Positions 50,769 to 60,040 of a stretch of 64,000 nucleotides of DNA are shown here, one piece after another. The position numbers and the translations under genes are program-made. This DNA is from UBA2112 sp964596695 (GTDB lineage Bacteria > Patescibacteriota > Saccharimonadia > Saccharimonadales > Saccharimonadaceae). Every line of letters starts with the position of its first letter. Positions within the stretch are counted from its first letter, which is position 1. The notes beneath the pieces were generated by a model. The model made no database searches. It had not been told where the DNA came from and was given only the letters and a program-made list of their open reading frames with translations. The DNA lies in assembly GCA_964596695.1 (NCBI GenBank), contig CAZQVE010000004.1, positions 46,653 to 110,652 on the forward strand. Reading direction: 5' to 3'.

Positions 50769-51221
50769 TTAGTTCAATGTTTCTTTGACAATTCTTGCCA
50801 GGGTTGCGCCGTCGGCAGCGTTGCCGACTTCTTGCTTCACGGCACCAATTACCTTACCCATGGCCTGTGGACCACTAGCGCCAAGCTCAGCGATTTTTGC
50901 CGTGACGATCTCGCGTAGTTCATCCTCACCCATCTGCTCGGGTAAGTAGCGTGTCAGCACGTCTGCTTCCTTGCGCTCGGTTTCCGCTAGATCAGTGCGG
51001 CCGTTTTGCTCATAAATAGCGATGCTTTCGTTACGCTTCTTAACCTCGCGGGCGACAATCTTTTCGATCTCCTCGTCACCCAGACCTTCATCGCGCTTGT
51101 TCTGCTTGACCTCTTCGTCGAGAACCGCTGCTTTCAAGTTGCGCAACGTATCGCCCACAAAACGATCGCCGCTTAATAAAGCGGCTTTCATATCGTTTTG
51201 GATTGTATCCTTTAGTGCCAT
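50769..51221 (-). CDS. yqeY: GatB/YqeY domain protein
   Basis: 150 aa, fully YqeY-like: MALKDTIQNDMKAALLSGD, KKRNESIAIYEQNGRTDLAETE and MGKVIGAVKQEVGNAADGATLARIVKE. Related to the tRNA-binding tail domain of GatB; precise function not settled. Adjacent to rpsU as in many bacteria. Confidence 0.93.
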   Translation of the reverse strand: MALKDTIQNDMKAALLSGDRFVGDTLRNLKAAVLDEEVKQNKRDEGLGDEEIEKIVAREVKKRNESIAIYEQNGRTDLAETERKEADVLTRYLPEQMGEDELREIVTAKIAELGASGPQAMGKVIGAVKQEVGNAADGATLARIVKETLN

Positions 51222-51224
51222 TGA

Positions 51225-51440
51225 TTAGCGAATCCCCAGGCGCGCTTTAGCCAATTTTTCGGCCTTGCGTTCTTTGCGGATAATCGCTTTCTGGCGCCGT
51301 TCGGTTTTGCTGATATCCTTGCTGAATCGCATCGATGATTTTGCTTCAGCCAGAACACCGCTCTGCAAAACTTTGCGGTTGAAGCGACGGATAATATTCT
51401 CGTTCGCTTCCTTCTCGTCTTTACGTGTAACTTGTACCAT
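51225..51440 (-). CDS. rpsU: 30S ribosomal protein S21
   Basis: bS21, 71 aa: MVQVTRKDEKEANENIIRRFNRKV, then a Lys/Arg-rich helix. ATG at 51440 gives the family start; TACAAT (51456-51451, minus) with TGT before it ends 10 nt upstream, so leader is at most about 4 nt. Heads an operon with yqeY, adk and map. Confidence 0.93.
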   Translation of the reverse strand: MVQVTRKDEKEANENIIRRFNRKVLQSGVLAEAKSSMRFSKDISKTERRQKAIIRKERKAEKLAKARLGIR

Positions 51441-51450
51441 ATCGTTTTGT

Positions 51451-51456
51451 ATTGTA
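51451..51456 (-). promoter_or_regulatory. Extended -10 of rpsU operon
   Basis: Minus strand TGTTACAAT, with GTATCTGT context as at rplU and serS; ends 10 nt before the ATG. Confidence 0.6.
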
Positions 51457-51495
51457 ACAGATACAGACCCCAACTGCAATAGTATGGATCACAGC

Positions 51496-53181
51496 TCAAG
51501 CTCTCTCAAGTCTCAGCAGCTGGCCCTCTATGTTTCTTCTTCCTTGCCATTCGTTAATCATGGGTCGATACCATATAGTTACTCGCTCACCCGTCTCGAC
51601 GAAGAAATGCTCTGGCGCATTGAACGCAATAACGTAGAACATTCCGCCGTCAATATCCTTTAGCCCAAGCTTTACGTGCTGCTCCTCGGCACCCAGCCGT
51701 TTTCTATAAAAAACCCTCAAATTTTGCGTGCTCAGTATTGGTTCCGAATTACCATTGCCGAACGGCTCAAGGGCTGAGATATCATCAACTAGCTCCTCCG
51801 TCACGTTCACCAGCGTCGCAACAGCATCTTCGCTGGGCAAGAGGTAGAGTTCTTGGTTGAACAATTTTTGTGTTCGATAAAATTTGTTGACCCTCTCTCT
51901 GAAAGCAGCGATGTTCTTTGTGGGCAACGTAACGCCCGCGGCGAACTTGTGCCCACCGCCCTTCGTGACTAGGTCGTCTGCTGCACGTATGGCATCGGCT
52001 GCGCTAAAATCGCCGTAACTCCGCGCCGAGCCTTTCGCCTCGTCACCCATTTCTTCCAGCACGAACGTTGGTTTCTTGTACCTCTCCAACAACTTTGCTG
52101 CTACGATTCCGATGATTCCATGATTCCACCCGGATCCACTCACAACCAATACCTTGTCGTCCTTTAGTTTCTCTGCTTGTGCGATCGCCTCGTTAATAAT
52201 CTTTTGCTGCTCTTTTTTTCTCGATGTATTAAATACATCGAGTTTTTGCGCCAAGTCCAATGCGACTGCCGAATCCCGTGTCCGTAATAAGTCTAACGTG
52301 TATTGTGCCGTTTCCAATCTTCCCGAGGCATTCATGCGTGGTCCAAGCGCGAAACCTAGCGCTCTTGCGTTAACTTTAACAGGGGTAACATCTGCGACCG
52401 CCATGAGTGCTTTCAAACCAGGCCGGTGTGCTTTTGCGAGTACTTTCAAACCCCAATACACATTCGCGCGATTTTCATTTGTTACATTTACAACGTCGCA
52501 GACTGTTCCTAGTGCAACCAGGTCCAACAACCACTTCTCGTGCCCGTCTTTCAGACCATCTAGTCTCGTCTGTAATGCCTGCACTAATTTGAAGGCCACG
52601 CCGACACCCGCTAGATCCAAAAATGGATATATTTTTCCGGTCATCTTTGACCCGCTCTTTAGGATATAGTCGTCGTATTCATCCGGATAGTCTGCTAAAA
52701 GGCGTTTCGGATTTATTACCGCCACGGCAGGAGGTTGTACCGGTGCGACGTTGTGATGATCGGTGACAATCACATCAACCCCCAGCTCATTCGCTCGAAT
52801 AATCTCCTTTTCGCTAAGGCTACCGCAATCAACCGTAATCATCAGCTGCGCCCCGTTCTTCGCGATCTTTTCGACAGCATCCACCGTCAGCCCATACCCC
52901 TCGACAAATCGGTTGGGAATAAACGCGTCGACATGCTCGAATCCGAACTTACCAAGCGCATCCAGAAGGAGCGTCGTCGCCGTCAGCCCATCGATATCGT
53001 AATCGCCATAAATCGTAATGCGTTGTTGTTTTTTGTGCGCTTCTACAAGGCGATCGACCGCCGCTTTCATGTCCGGAAGCAAGAAAGGGTCGTGCTTCGC
53101 ATCGTAACTTGGGTTTAAAAATGCGTCGAGCTTATGACCAGTTAGGCCGCGCGACGCAAGTATCTCCTCAAAAAGACTCAT
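51496..53181 (-). CDS. recJ: Single-stranded-DNA-specific exonuclease RecJ
   Basis: 5'-3' exonuclease of the DHH family. 561 aa with GDYDIDGLTATTLL, ITVDCGSLSEKEI, VIVTDHHNV and the C-terminal GGGHKFAAGVTL DHHA1 motif. All DHH metal-binding motifs are visible. Three bp after the preceding wHTH gene's stop, so probably cotranscribed with it. Confidence 0.95.
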   Translation of the reverse strand: MSLFEEILASRGLTGHKLDAFLNPSYDAKHDPFLLPDMKAAVDRLVEAHKKQQRITIYGDYDIDGLTATTLLLDALGKFGFEHVDAFIPNRFVEGYGLTVDAVEKIAKNGAQLMITVDCGSLSEKEIIRANELGVDVIVTDHHNVAPVQPPAVAVINPKRLLADYPDEYDDYILKSGSKMTGKIYPFLDLAGVGVAFKLVQALQTRLDGLKDGHEKWLLDLVALGTVCDVVNVTNENRANVYWGLKVLAKAHRPGLKALMAVADVTPVKVNARALGFALGPRMNASGRLETAQYTLDLLRTRDSAVALDLAQKLDVFNTSRKKEQQKIINEAIAQAEKLKDDKVLVVSGSGWNHGIIGIVAAKLLERYKKPTFVLEEMGDEAKGSARSYGDFSAADAIRAADDLVTKGGGHKFAAGVTLPTKNIAAFRERVNKFYRTQKLFNQELYLLPSEDAVATLVNVTEELVDDISALEPFGNGNSEPILSTQNLRVFYRKRLGAEEQHVKLGLKDIDGGMFYVIAFNAPEHFFVETGERVTIWYRPMINEWQGRRNIEGQLLRLERA

Positions 53182-53184
53182 CTA

Positions 53185-53484
53185 CTAAATGTCAGCTGAT
53201 GTCCGGCGTGGCCGTGCTGATTGTTGTTGTGATTTTATCACGATACTCTGAAGTTCTTTAAAGATAACAAACTGTTTATTCGTCGAATAAATCTTCGTAT
53301 TGCCCTGCTTCTCACTTGTCAGAAAGCCGACCTTTTCAAGCCGCTTCAATTCACGTTGTATATTGCCCGGGTCCTCTTTAATAAGCTTCGCCAACCCACG
53401 TACATGTGTTCGGAAATCGGGATATTTTGCGTAGACAACTACGATTTTTCGCCGCACTCTCGATGTAATAAAAACGTCTAGCAT
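53185..53484 (-). CDS. Winged-helix DNA-binding protein, ArsR-like
   Basis: 99 aa. A winged-helix core, HVRGLAKLIKEDPGNIQRELKRLEKVGFLTSEKQGNTKIYSTN, follows an N-terminal helix. No metal-binding Cys/His cluster is visible. It sits just upstream of recJ and may regulate that operon; a nucleotidyltransferase-associated wHTH is an alternative origin. Confidence 0.75.
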   Translation of the reverse strand: MLDVFITSRVRRKIVVVYAKYPDFRTHVRGLAKLIKEDPGNIQRELKRLEKVGFLTSEKQGNTKIYSTNKQFVIFKELQSIVIKSQQQSARPRRTSADI

Positions 53485-53572
53485 ACTCTCCCTTTTTATT
53501 CTGCCAACAGTCCCTTTTGTTACTCTCTATCTTACACTTTCTTACAACAGTGTACAAGTGTATTTTCAAAAT

Positions 53573-54232
53573 TCAGCGCCAATTTAACACTATTTGATTG
53601 ATTTTCGCTATTGTTTCTTCGTGCGAGGGCAAATCGTTCCTGTCGTAGTAGTGATTCGTGTCCAGGTAATTGGATTTTACGTCGATAATATGTAGCTCGT
53701 CGGCAATCATATGAACCTTATCGACCATCTCTACACTGGCGATTGGCGCTGCTATTACCAGCCGCTGAATACGCACAGGCTTCAAGAAGTCCATAGCAAC
53801 ATCCAGAATCGTAATGTCGTTGAGACCATCGCTTATCAATATAAGCGTATGATCCTGCAGCAGCTCTCGATCGATGATTCCACCGTCACCGATTAATCGG
53901 TTAATCTTATGGAACGCCTGTCGCTTCTGCTCTTCGAAATAGCCATGAAACTCCGTCATGTACTCGCCAACCTCGCTAGCAGCAAGACCACTGTTTGACG
54001 TAAAGTCGCCCGTCTGCGAAACTGCCCCGAAACTCTGACCCTCACCTGGTACATCAATATTTTCAGACACCAGCAGCGTCAAGATACAGTGTAGACGCTC
54101 AGCCACTGGTTCGCCCACCGCCACGCCACCGTCTCCTAACGCAACGACGGCAACGTTTTCGTACCGATATTTATCAAATAATTCCCGAGCCAGTTGCTCA
54201 CCCGCCTCAGCCCGACTATGGAAATACATCAT
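53573..54232 (-). CDS. Phosphoribosyltransferase-like protein
   Basis: 219 aa related to type I PRTase-fold proteins (family of predicted phosphoribosyltransferases with RAEAGEQLARELFDKYRYENVAVVALGDGGVAVGEPVAERL at the start). In the PRPP loop position it has LILISDGLNDITILDVAMDFL, where active enzymes have two acidic residues and T/S-G-x-T, so activity is doubtful. The ATG at 54232 is chosen from a TATACT box 9 nt upstream. Confidence 0.7.
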   Translation of the reverse strand: MMYFHSRAEAGEQLARELFDKYRYENVAVVALGDGGVAVGEPVAERLHCILTLLVSENIDVPGEGQSFGAVSQTGDFTSNSGLAASEVGEYMTEFHGYFEEQKRQAFHKINRLIGDGGIIDRELLQDHTLILISDGLNDITILDVAMDFLKPVRIQRLVIAAPIASVEMVDKVHMIADELHIIDVKSNYLDTNHYYDRNDLPSHEETIAKINQIVLNWR

Positions 54233-54241
54233 ATGTAGTAA

Positions 54242-54249
54242 AGTATAAT
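54242..54249. promoter_or_regulatory. Overlapping divergent -10 boxes of the PRTase-like gene and priA
   Basis: AGTATAAT (54242-54249) reads TATAAT on the plus strand (7 nt before the priA ATG at 54257) and TATACT on the minus strand (9 nt before the ATG at 54232). One A/T core serves both directions. Confidence 0.6.
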
Positions 54250-54256
54250 GGATTGC

Positions 54257-56194
54257 ATGCACTATTACGAGGTGGCACCGACACAAATAATACGCTCAGA
54301 CAGCTCAGTCTTTACCTATGCCTCGGAAACGCCGCTAAAAGTAGGACATGTTGTCATTATTGAGATCGGCCGCAAACAATTGGTCGGCGTTGTTATCCGT
54401 AAAGTACCGAAACCTGACTACAAAACCAAGCTAGTCACTTCCGTTGTCGAAGCGACTGCGCTCCCGCAGGCATTAGTCAACCTTGCCGGGTGGCTCAGTA
54501 GTTACTACGCGACACATACGGCACTCGTCCTTCAGTCGTTGTTACCGCGCGGCCTCCAGAAAAACCGTCGGCAACGGCAGGCTCAAACGTCTGCTGTCCT
54601 CCGTAAACGAACAAAGATTGTACTCAATAACGAACAGCTCAATGCGCTGGATCAAATACGGAAGGCGACGCCCGGCACTATCCTGCTTCACGGTATTACT
54701 GGCTCGGGCAAAACTGCCGTCTATATTGAATCGGCGAAACAAGTTCTAGAAGCTGGAAAGTCGATCATTGTACTCGTACCCGAAATCGCCCTAACACCAC
54801 AAGTCGTTGACGAATTCGCTGCACATTTTGGTGATGTCATACTGACACACTCACGCCAAACCGAAGCCGAACGCCACCTGTGCTGGCATGACGCGCTCGT
54901 CAGCGAAAAACCACGCGTCGTTATCGGCCCCCGATCCGCACTGTTTCTTCCGCTGCGAGAGGTCGGAATGATTATTATTGATGAGGCACACGAGCCCAGC
55001 TTCAAGCAAGAACAATCGCCTCGCTACTCTGCCCTACGGGCTGCCAGCGTCTTAGCAAAACACCATTCGGCAAAATTAATCCTCGGTAGCGCCACTCCTT
55101 CCACTAGTGATTATTATCTCGCGAAAGGATCTACGCGCCCTATTATTGAAATGAATCAGACAGCACGTCCATCGACCGCTCCCGACATAGCCTTGGTAGA
55201 TATGACCGAACGACAAAACTTCCGCCGGCATCGGTTTTTGTCAGACACCTTACTTACACGACTTGAGGAGACCTTTACCGCCGGTAAACAAGCGCTTATA
55301 TTCCACAATCGTCGCGGCAGCGCTCCTATAACACTCTGTGAAAGCTGTGGTTGGCAAGCAACCTGTCCGCGCTGTTTTGTTCCGCTGACGCTCCATACAG
55401 ATCATCATGAGCTTCGGTGCCACATATGCGGCATCACCGATAAGGTACCGACGAGTTGCCCTGCATGCCACCATGCCAATATTACCCACAAGGGTATCGG
55501 TACTAAGCTGATTGAGAGTGAACTGACTAAGTTATTTCCGAACATTACCATCGGACGATTTGATGGCGATAGTGATAGCAACCAAACACTCGACGCACGA
55601 TATAAAGAACTATACGACGGGACAGTAAGCCTGATTATTGGAACCCAGATCGTCGCCAAGGGGCTAGACTTGCCCCACCTACGTACCGTCGGTGTTATTC
55701 AAGCAGACGCGGGTCTCAGCCTCCCTGATTTTGGTTCTTCGGAGCGTACATTCCAGCTACTCGCGCAAGTTGTCGGTCGAGTAGGTCGCAGCAGCCACTC
55801 GACATCAGTCATAGTTCAGAGTTATCAACCCGCTCATCCGGCCATCACTGATGGATTGTCCCAAAACTATGCTGCATTTTATGAAAAAGTGATGTCCGAC
55901 CGAAGGCGTGCCAACTTTCCGCCCTTCACATTCCTCCTCAAACTCACCTGTGTCTACAAGACGGAAGCGGCCGCCGTACGCAATGCACAATCACTCGCCA
56001 ATACACTCCGCCGGCGAATGGGTAGTGACGTCGAAATACTTGGTCCAGCCCCCGCGTTCTACGAACGGCAACGCGATACTTATCGTTGGCAATTGATACT
56101 CAAATCGAAAAAACGCTCCACCCTTGTCGAAGCACTTCAGCTTCTTCCTGCCAGCCACTGGCAATTCGAGCTTGACCCTATCAGCCTACTCTAG
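54257..56194 (+). CDS. priA: Primosomal protein N' (PriA helicase)
   Basis: Restarts stalled forks by loading the replisome. About 645 aa, somewhat shorter than the 730 of E. coli. N-terminal DNA-binding domain (1-105), Walker A GITGSGKTAVYI, DEAH in IIIDEAHEPSFKQEQ, the zinc clusters CESCGWQATCPRC and CHICGITDKVPTSCPAC, and helicase motifs GTQIVAKGLD and QVVGRVGRS. The ATG at 54257 rather than 54248 fits the -10 box, which overlaps the upstream ATG. Confidence 0.95.
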   Translation: MHYYEVAPTQIIRSDSSVFTYASETPLKVGHVVIIEIGRKQLVGVVIRKVPKPDYKTKLVTSVVEATALPQALVNLAGWLSSYYATHTALVLQSLLPRGLQKNRRQRQAQTSAVLRKRTKIVLNNEQLNALDQIRKATPGTILLHGITGSGKTAVYIESAKQVLEAGKSIIVLVPEIALTPQVVDEFAAHFGDVILTHSRQTEAERHLCWHDALVSEKPRVVIGPRSALFLPLREVGMIIIDEAHEPSFKQEQSPRYSALRAASVLAKHHSAKLILGSATPSTSDYYLAKGSTRPIIEMNQTARPSTAPDIALVDMTERQNFRRHRFLSDTLLTRLEETFTAGKQALIFHNRRGSAPITLCESCGWQATCPRCFVPLTLHTDHHELRCHICGITDKVPTSCPACHHANITHKGIGTKLIESELTKLFPNITIGRFDGDSDSNQTLDARYKELYDGTVSLIIGTQIVAKGLDLPHLRTVGVIQADAGLSLPDFGSSERTFQLLAQVVGRVGRSSHSTSVIVQSYQPAHPAITDGLSQNYAAFYEKVMSDRRRANFPPFTFLLKLTCVYKTEAAAVRNAQSLANTLRRRMGSDVEILGPAPAFYERQRDTYRWQLILKSKKRSTLVEALQLLPASHWQFELDPISLL

Positions 56195-56222
56195 TAAATC
56201 TCTGTTATACTGGTAACAATTA

Positions 56223-56798
56223 ATGAAAAAAGAAGATATTATTACTCTACCAAACGCTCACTTGCGGCAAAAGTCCCGCAAAGTTACCGTTGTCACCGAT
56301 GATATCCGAGCATTGGCCGATGATATGACGAGCGCAGCTATCGATTGGGAGGATTCACGTCCACACGAAATCAGCGCCGCTCTGGCCGCCGTCCAGATAG
56401 ACAGGCTCGACCGCGTCGTTATCGTGAGAAGTGATTTTGAGCACAAAGAAAATCGAGACTTCACTGTTCTTGTGAACCCGGAAATAGTTAAGTACGAGGG
56501 GGAGATAGCTACAGACTACGAAGGTTGTTTGAGTGTCAAGGATATCTACGGCAAAGTCCCTCGTCACACCAAAATCCGCGTAAAGGCATTAAGTATCGAT
56601 GGAACTCCTATACGATTCAAGGCGGATGGGTTCCTCGCCAGGGTCATTCAGCATGAAATTGATCACACGAAAGGTATCGTCTTTATTGATCATATCCGTG
56701 ATGACAAAGACGCATTTTATGAGCTAGACTCTGAGGGTGAGCTACGGCCGCTCGATTACGAAACGCATATAGCCGGTAGCGATCTGTTCGATGAATAA
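56223..56798 (+). CDS. def: Peptide deformylase
   Basis: Removes the N-formyl group from nascent proteins. 191 aa. Motif 2 EGCLSV (metal Cys) and motif 3 QHEIDHTKG (His/Glu/His) are intact. Motif 1, usually GxGLAAxQ, reads SAALAAVQ, keeping the Gln but losing both glycines. TGTTATACT ends 11 nt upstream. Overlaps fmt by 8 bp, the standard def-fmt pair. Confidence 0.93.
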   Translation: MKKEDIITLPNAHLRQKSRKVTVVTDDIRALADDMTSAAIDWEDSRPHEISAALAAVQIDRLDRVVIVRSDFEHKENRDFTVLVNPEIVKYEGEIATDYEGCLSVKDIYGKVPRHTKIRVKALSIDGTPIRFKADGFLARVIQHEIDHTKGIVFIDHIRDDKDAFYELDSEGELRPLDYETHIAGSDLFDE

Positions 56799-57702
56799 GA
56801 TTATTTTTTTCGGGACTGAAGATTTTAGCCTCATCACGCTAAAAGCTCTCGTCGAGGCAGATTTCCCCGTAGTCGCTGTCGTCACGAAACCGGATACGCC
56901 AAGAGGGCGTGGTCACGTTGCTACTCCACCGGCCGTAAAATCATTTGCCCTAAAGCATAACATTGCCGTATGGCAGCCACAACGGCTTACCGATATCACT
57001 AATGACATAGCCAAGTTCGATAAGCCGCTTGGTGTATTAGTAAGTTTCGGAAAAATCATTCCTCAATCTATAATCGATCTCTTTACCCCTGGTATTATAA
57101 ACGTGCATCCGTCCCTACTACCAAAGTACCGGGGACCCTCCCCAATCGAGGCTGCCATATTAAATGGCGACAAGGAGACCGCCGTCAGCATTATGCAACT
57201 CTCTGCCGCTATGGATGCGGGCCCAGTATATGGCTACGCACCGCTTGAGCTTACGGGTACCGAAGGTCGTAGTGAGCTCTATGACAAACTCGGCGAATTG
57301 GGCGCACAAACATTACTCCGGCTGCTACCGCTCATTATCGATGGAAAGGTGGTTGGACTGCCCCAAGACGACAACCAAGCCAGCTACTGCCAGCTTATCA
57401 CCAAGTCCGACGGTGTTATTGATTGGAATAAGCCCGCCGTGCGGATCGAGAGAGAAATCCGCGCATATGCGGGCTGGCCGCAAAGCCGAACCATGCTCGG
57501 CTCGACCGATGTGATCGTGACCCGGGCGAGTATCATTACTATGGACTCCTCCACCCCCGGTAAATTACGCATCGAAAAGGATCGCCTATTTGTCGGCACC
57601 GCTCAAGATTGGCTCGAAATCCAGAAGCTCAAACCACTAGGCAAAAAAGAAATGCCGGTTGCGGCATTTCTTGCTGGATACGGTAGTTCGTTAGGTGTCT
57701 AA
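56791..57702 (+). CDS. fmt: Methionyl-tRNA formyltransferase
   Basis: Formylates initiator Met-tRNA. 303 aa. FFGTEDFSLITLKAL start, folate/catalytic stretch INVHPSLLPKYRGPSPIEAAI (Asn-His) and AAMDAGPVYG (Asp), then the C-terminal OB-like domain. Its last codons hold the terminator of the convergent DUF5663 gene. Confidence 0.95.
   Translation: MNKIIFFGTEDFSLITLKALVEADFPVVAVVTKPDTPRGRGHVATPPAVKSFALKHNIAVWQPQRLTDITNDIAKFDKPLGVLVSFGKIIPQSIIDLFTPGIINVHPSLLPKYRGPSPIEAAILNGDKETAVSIMQLSAAMDAGPVYGYAPLELTGTEGRSELYDKLGELGAQTLLRLLPLIIDGKVVGLPQDDNQASYCQLITKSDGVIDWNKPAVRIEREIRAYAGWPQSRTMLGSTDVIVTRASIITMDSSTPGKLRIEKDRLFVGTAQDWLEIQKLKPLGKKEMPVAAFLAGYGSSLGV
57643..57670 (-). terminator. Terminator of the 57699 gene inside fmt
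   Basis: GAAATGCCG (57649-57657) and CGGCATTTC (57662-57670) around GTTG; on the minus strand the stem is followed by TTTTTT (57648-57643). It lies wholly within the fmt coding region. Confidence 0.8.
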
Positions 57703-58148
57703 GCAGCAGGCGGCTGCTGAGCACCGGAATCAGAGCCAAGGATAGTGTCCCTATTGGCTACAATCTCTGACTTCAATTCGTCGAGAACCTTTTTCACGAC
57801 ATCGCGATAATCAGGCCGGTTCACCTCGAGCCACTTCGTCGCAACATATTCAGACTTCAGGTTCGGATCTGCCGGGTCTAAACGTAGTGCCTGTTGCATC
57901 CGCTTAAAAATCTCGTCTGTTGTGTAGTCTTGAACGTGAGTAGCAAGCCAATTATCAATCACGCCCTGGTCTTTATCAATAATTTTCTCGAATTCTTCCA
58001 GCTGTTGGTCGCTAAGACCGTCGGACAATCTTGTGCCCACTCTTAACTCTAATTCTTCGTATATATGCTGTAAAAATGCCTGTTTTTGGTCATCGGGCAT
58101 ATCATTGAGTCCGATATCGGCAAGAAATTTATCGTCTAGTTGAAACAT
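57699..58148 (-). CDS. DUF5663-type protein
   Basis: 149 aa. LDDKFLADIGLNDMPDDQKQAFLQHIYEELELRVGTRLSDGLSDQQLEEFE and then W-L-x4-VQDY, the layout of DUF5663 proteins common in Patescibacteria. Helical, acidic, no membrane part. Function unknown. AAGGAG ribosome binding site. A shorter relative is encoded at 14434-14763. Confidence 0.8.
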   Translation of the reverse strand: MFQLDDKFLADIGLNDMPDDQKQAFLQHIYEELELRVGTRLSDGLSDQQLEEFEKIIDKDQGVIDNWLATHVQDYTTDEIFKRMQQALRLDPADPNLKSEYVATKWLEVNRPDYRDVVKKVLDELKSEIVANRDTILGSDSGAQQPPAA

Positions 58149-58192
58149 TATATCTCCTTACCCCCAGTATACACTAAGGTAGCGGTTATCGT

Positions 58193-59962
58193 TCAAGACA
58201 GCGTGCGTTTTATGAGCTCGCGGGTAAAGAACTCGAGCGTATCGCCTTCTTCCAAGAGAAGTTTTTTGTCAGTCTTCAGGCTTAGTCCGCACATTTCTCC
58301 CTCGAATACCTCTTTTGCATCCGATTGTTCACGTTGCACAGTGGCAACTTCAACTTCTGCAAGCTGTTCATCGCCACGCTTTACACGAACCAAGAGACCT
58401 GGCGCAACCTTACCGCTCGTGACTTCACCGCCCGCAATAACAGAATCTTTCAGCGTACGGAAGACACCCTTCACCGTGAGGGTACCCACCTCTGTCTCTG
58501 CTACTTCCGGAGCAAGCATTTGCTCCATAGAATGCCGAACGTCATCGAGTAGTTCATAAATTACCTTAAATATCCGTACTTGCGCCTTATCGCGAACCGC
58601 CAACCGTTTTACAGCCGGAGGAAGATCTACATTAAACCCGTAAATAATCGTATCGTCTCCTGCTGCGAGGCGGATATCGTTCTCGGATATATTCCCTACC
58701 CCGCTGCCGATAATACGCACCGTGACTTCACCACCCGCATCAAGAAGCCGGAGACTATCGACAACAGAGGTGAGCGAGCCCTGAACGTCGGCTTTCACGA
58801 TTACCTTCAATTCCTGTGACTCTCTTTTTTGCGTCATCATTTTCAGCAGATCCGCTCCTGTCACATTCGTACTCGCCGCCGCGCGCTCGCGCTCGATACG
58901 AGCTTTCTCGGTCGAGTGACGAGCTTCTTTTTCACTTTTTACTATCGTAAATTCATCACCGAACTGAGGTAGTTCCTTGAAACCGGTAACTGTTACAGGG
59001 GTCGATGGACCCGCCTTTTTCAGTTGCGTGCCTCGAAAATCAAGTAGCGTGCGAATCTTGCCGTATGCCGTTCCGGCCACCAAGAAGTGACCCGGCTTTA
59101 ATTCACCCTGTTCAATAAGCAGCCCGACAACAGGACCGCGACCTTGCTCCATGTGCGATTCAATAACCAACCCTTCGGCGGGAACGTCAATGTCAGCCTT
59201 TAACTCCTCCAGGTCGGCAACCAGTAGTACCATATCCAGTAATTTGTCGATGTTTTGACCCGTTTTGGCGCTTACTTCTACCATGACCGTGTCGCCGCCC
59301 CACTCTTCCGGATTCATATCGTACTCTGTCGCTAGTTGCGTCTTCACCAACTGCGGATTGGCAGTTTCCTTGTCGATTTTATTAATCGCAACGACCATTT
59401 TCGCATTGGCGCTCCGTGCGAATCGGATTGCTTCGACCGTTTGCGGTTTTACCCCGTCATCAGCAGCGACGACAATGACAACAACATCCGTCAAAGCCGC
59501 GCCGTGCTGCCTTAGTGCTGCAAAGGCTTCGTGTCCAGGGGTATCAAGCAACGTAATCGTGCGATTGTTGCGTGCTGTTTGATAAGCACTGATATGTTGC
59601 GTAATTCCGCCAGCTTCGCCTTCGGTAGTCTTTGTATCAAGAATAGCGTCAAGCAACGTCGTCTTTCCATGATCAACATGCCCCATAACCGCTACGATTG
59701 GAGGTCGATCGACAGCATCAACCGACAGTTCATGCGTTTTTCGACTAACCGTGGCTTGTGCTTCTCTTTTTTGAATCTCTACGTCAAGACCCAGCTCATC
59801 AACAATAATCTGAGCCGTTTCATAGTCAATCCGTTGGTTGATTGTGGCAACGACGCCGTTTTTGAACAACTCGCCGATTAGCGTCGTTACTGCGATATTG
59901 AGCGTCTCTGCAAGCTCGCCCACAGTGATTGATTCGGCAATGACTATCACTTTCTCTGCCAT
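58193..59962 (-). CDS. infB: Translation initiation factor IF-2, short form
   Basis: GTPase that places initiator tRNA on the ribosome. 589 aa, without the long variable N-terminal region of many bacteria. Small IF2-N domain (1-75), G1 GHVDHGKTTLLD, G3 DTPGHEAF, G4 AINKID, followed by domains II-IV. AAAGGAGCG ribosome binding site. Confidence 0.96.
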   Translation of the reverse strand: MAEKVIVIAESITVGELAETLNIAVTTLIGELFKNGVVATINQRIDYETAQIIVDELGLDVEIQKREAQATVSRKTHELSVDAVDRPPIVAVMGHVDHGKTTLLDAILDTKTTEGEAGGITQHISAYQTARNNRTITLLDTPGHEAFAALRQHGAALTDVVVIVVAADDGVKPQTVEAIRFARSANAKMVVAINKIDKETANPQLVKTQLATEYDMNPEEWGGDTVMVEVSAKTGQNIDKLLDMVLLVADLEELKADIDVPAEGLVIESHMEQGRGPVVGLLIEQGELKPGHFLVAGTAYGKIRTLLDFRGTQLKKAGPSTPVTVTGFKELPQFGDEFTIVKSEKEARHSTEKARIERERAAASTNVTGADLLKMMTQKRESQELKVIVKADVQGSLTSVVDSLRLLDAGGEVTVRIIGSGVGNISENDIRLAAGDDTIIYGFNVDLPPAVKRLAVRDKAQVRIFKVIYELLDDVRHSMEQMLAPEVAETEVGTLTVKGVFRTLKDSVIAGGEVTSGKVAPGLLVRVKRGDEQLAEVEVATVQREQSDAKEVFEGEMCGLSLKTDKKLLLEEGDTLEFFTRELIKRTLS

Positions 59963-60040
59963 GAAAAACGCTCCTTTCCATATCTGTTATTCGTTGTTAT
60001 TTTATCATCAAATGTTGTTAACTTAACATCTAGTAACTTG

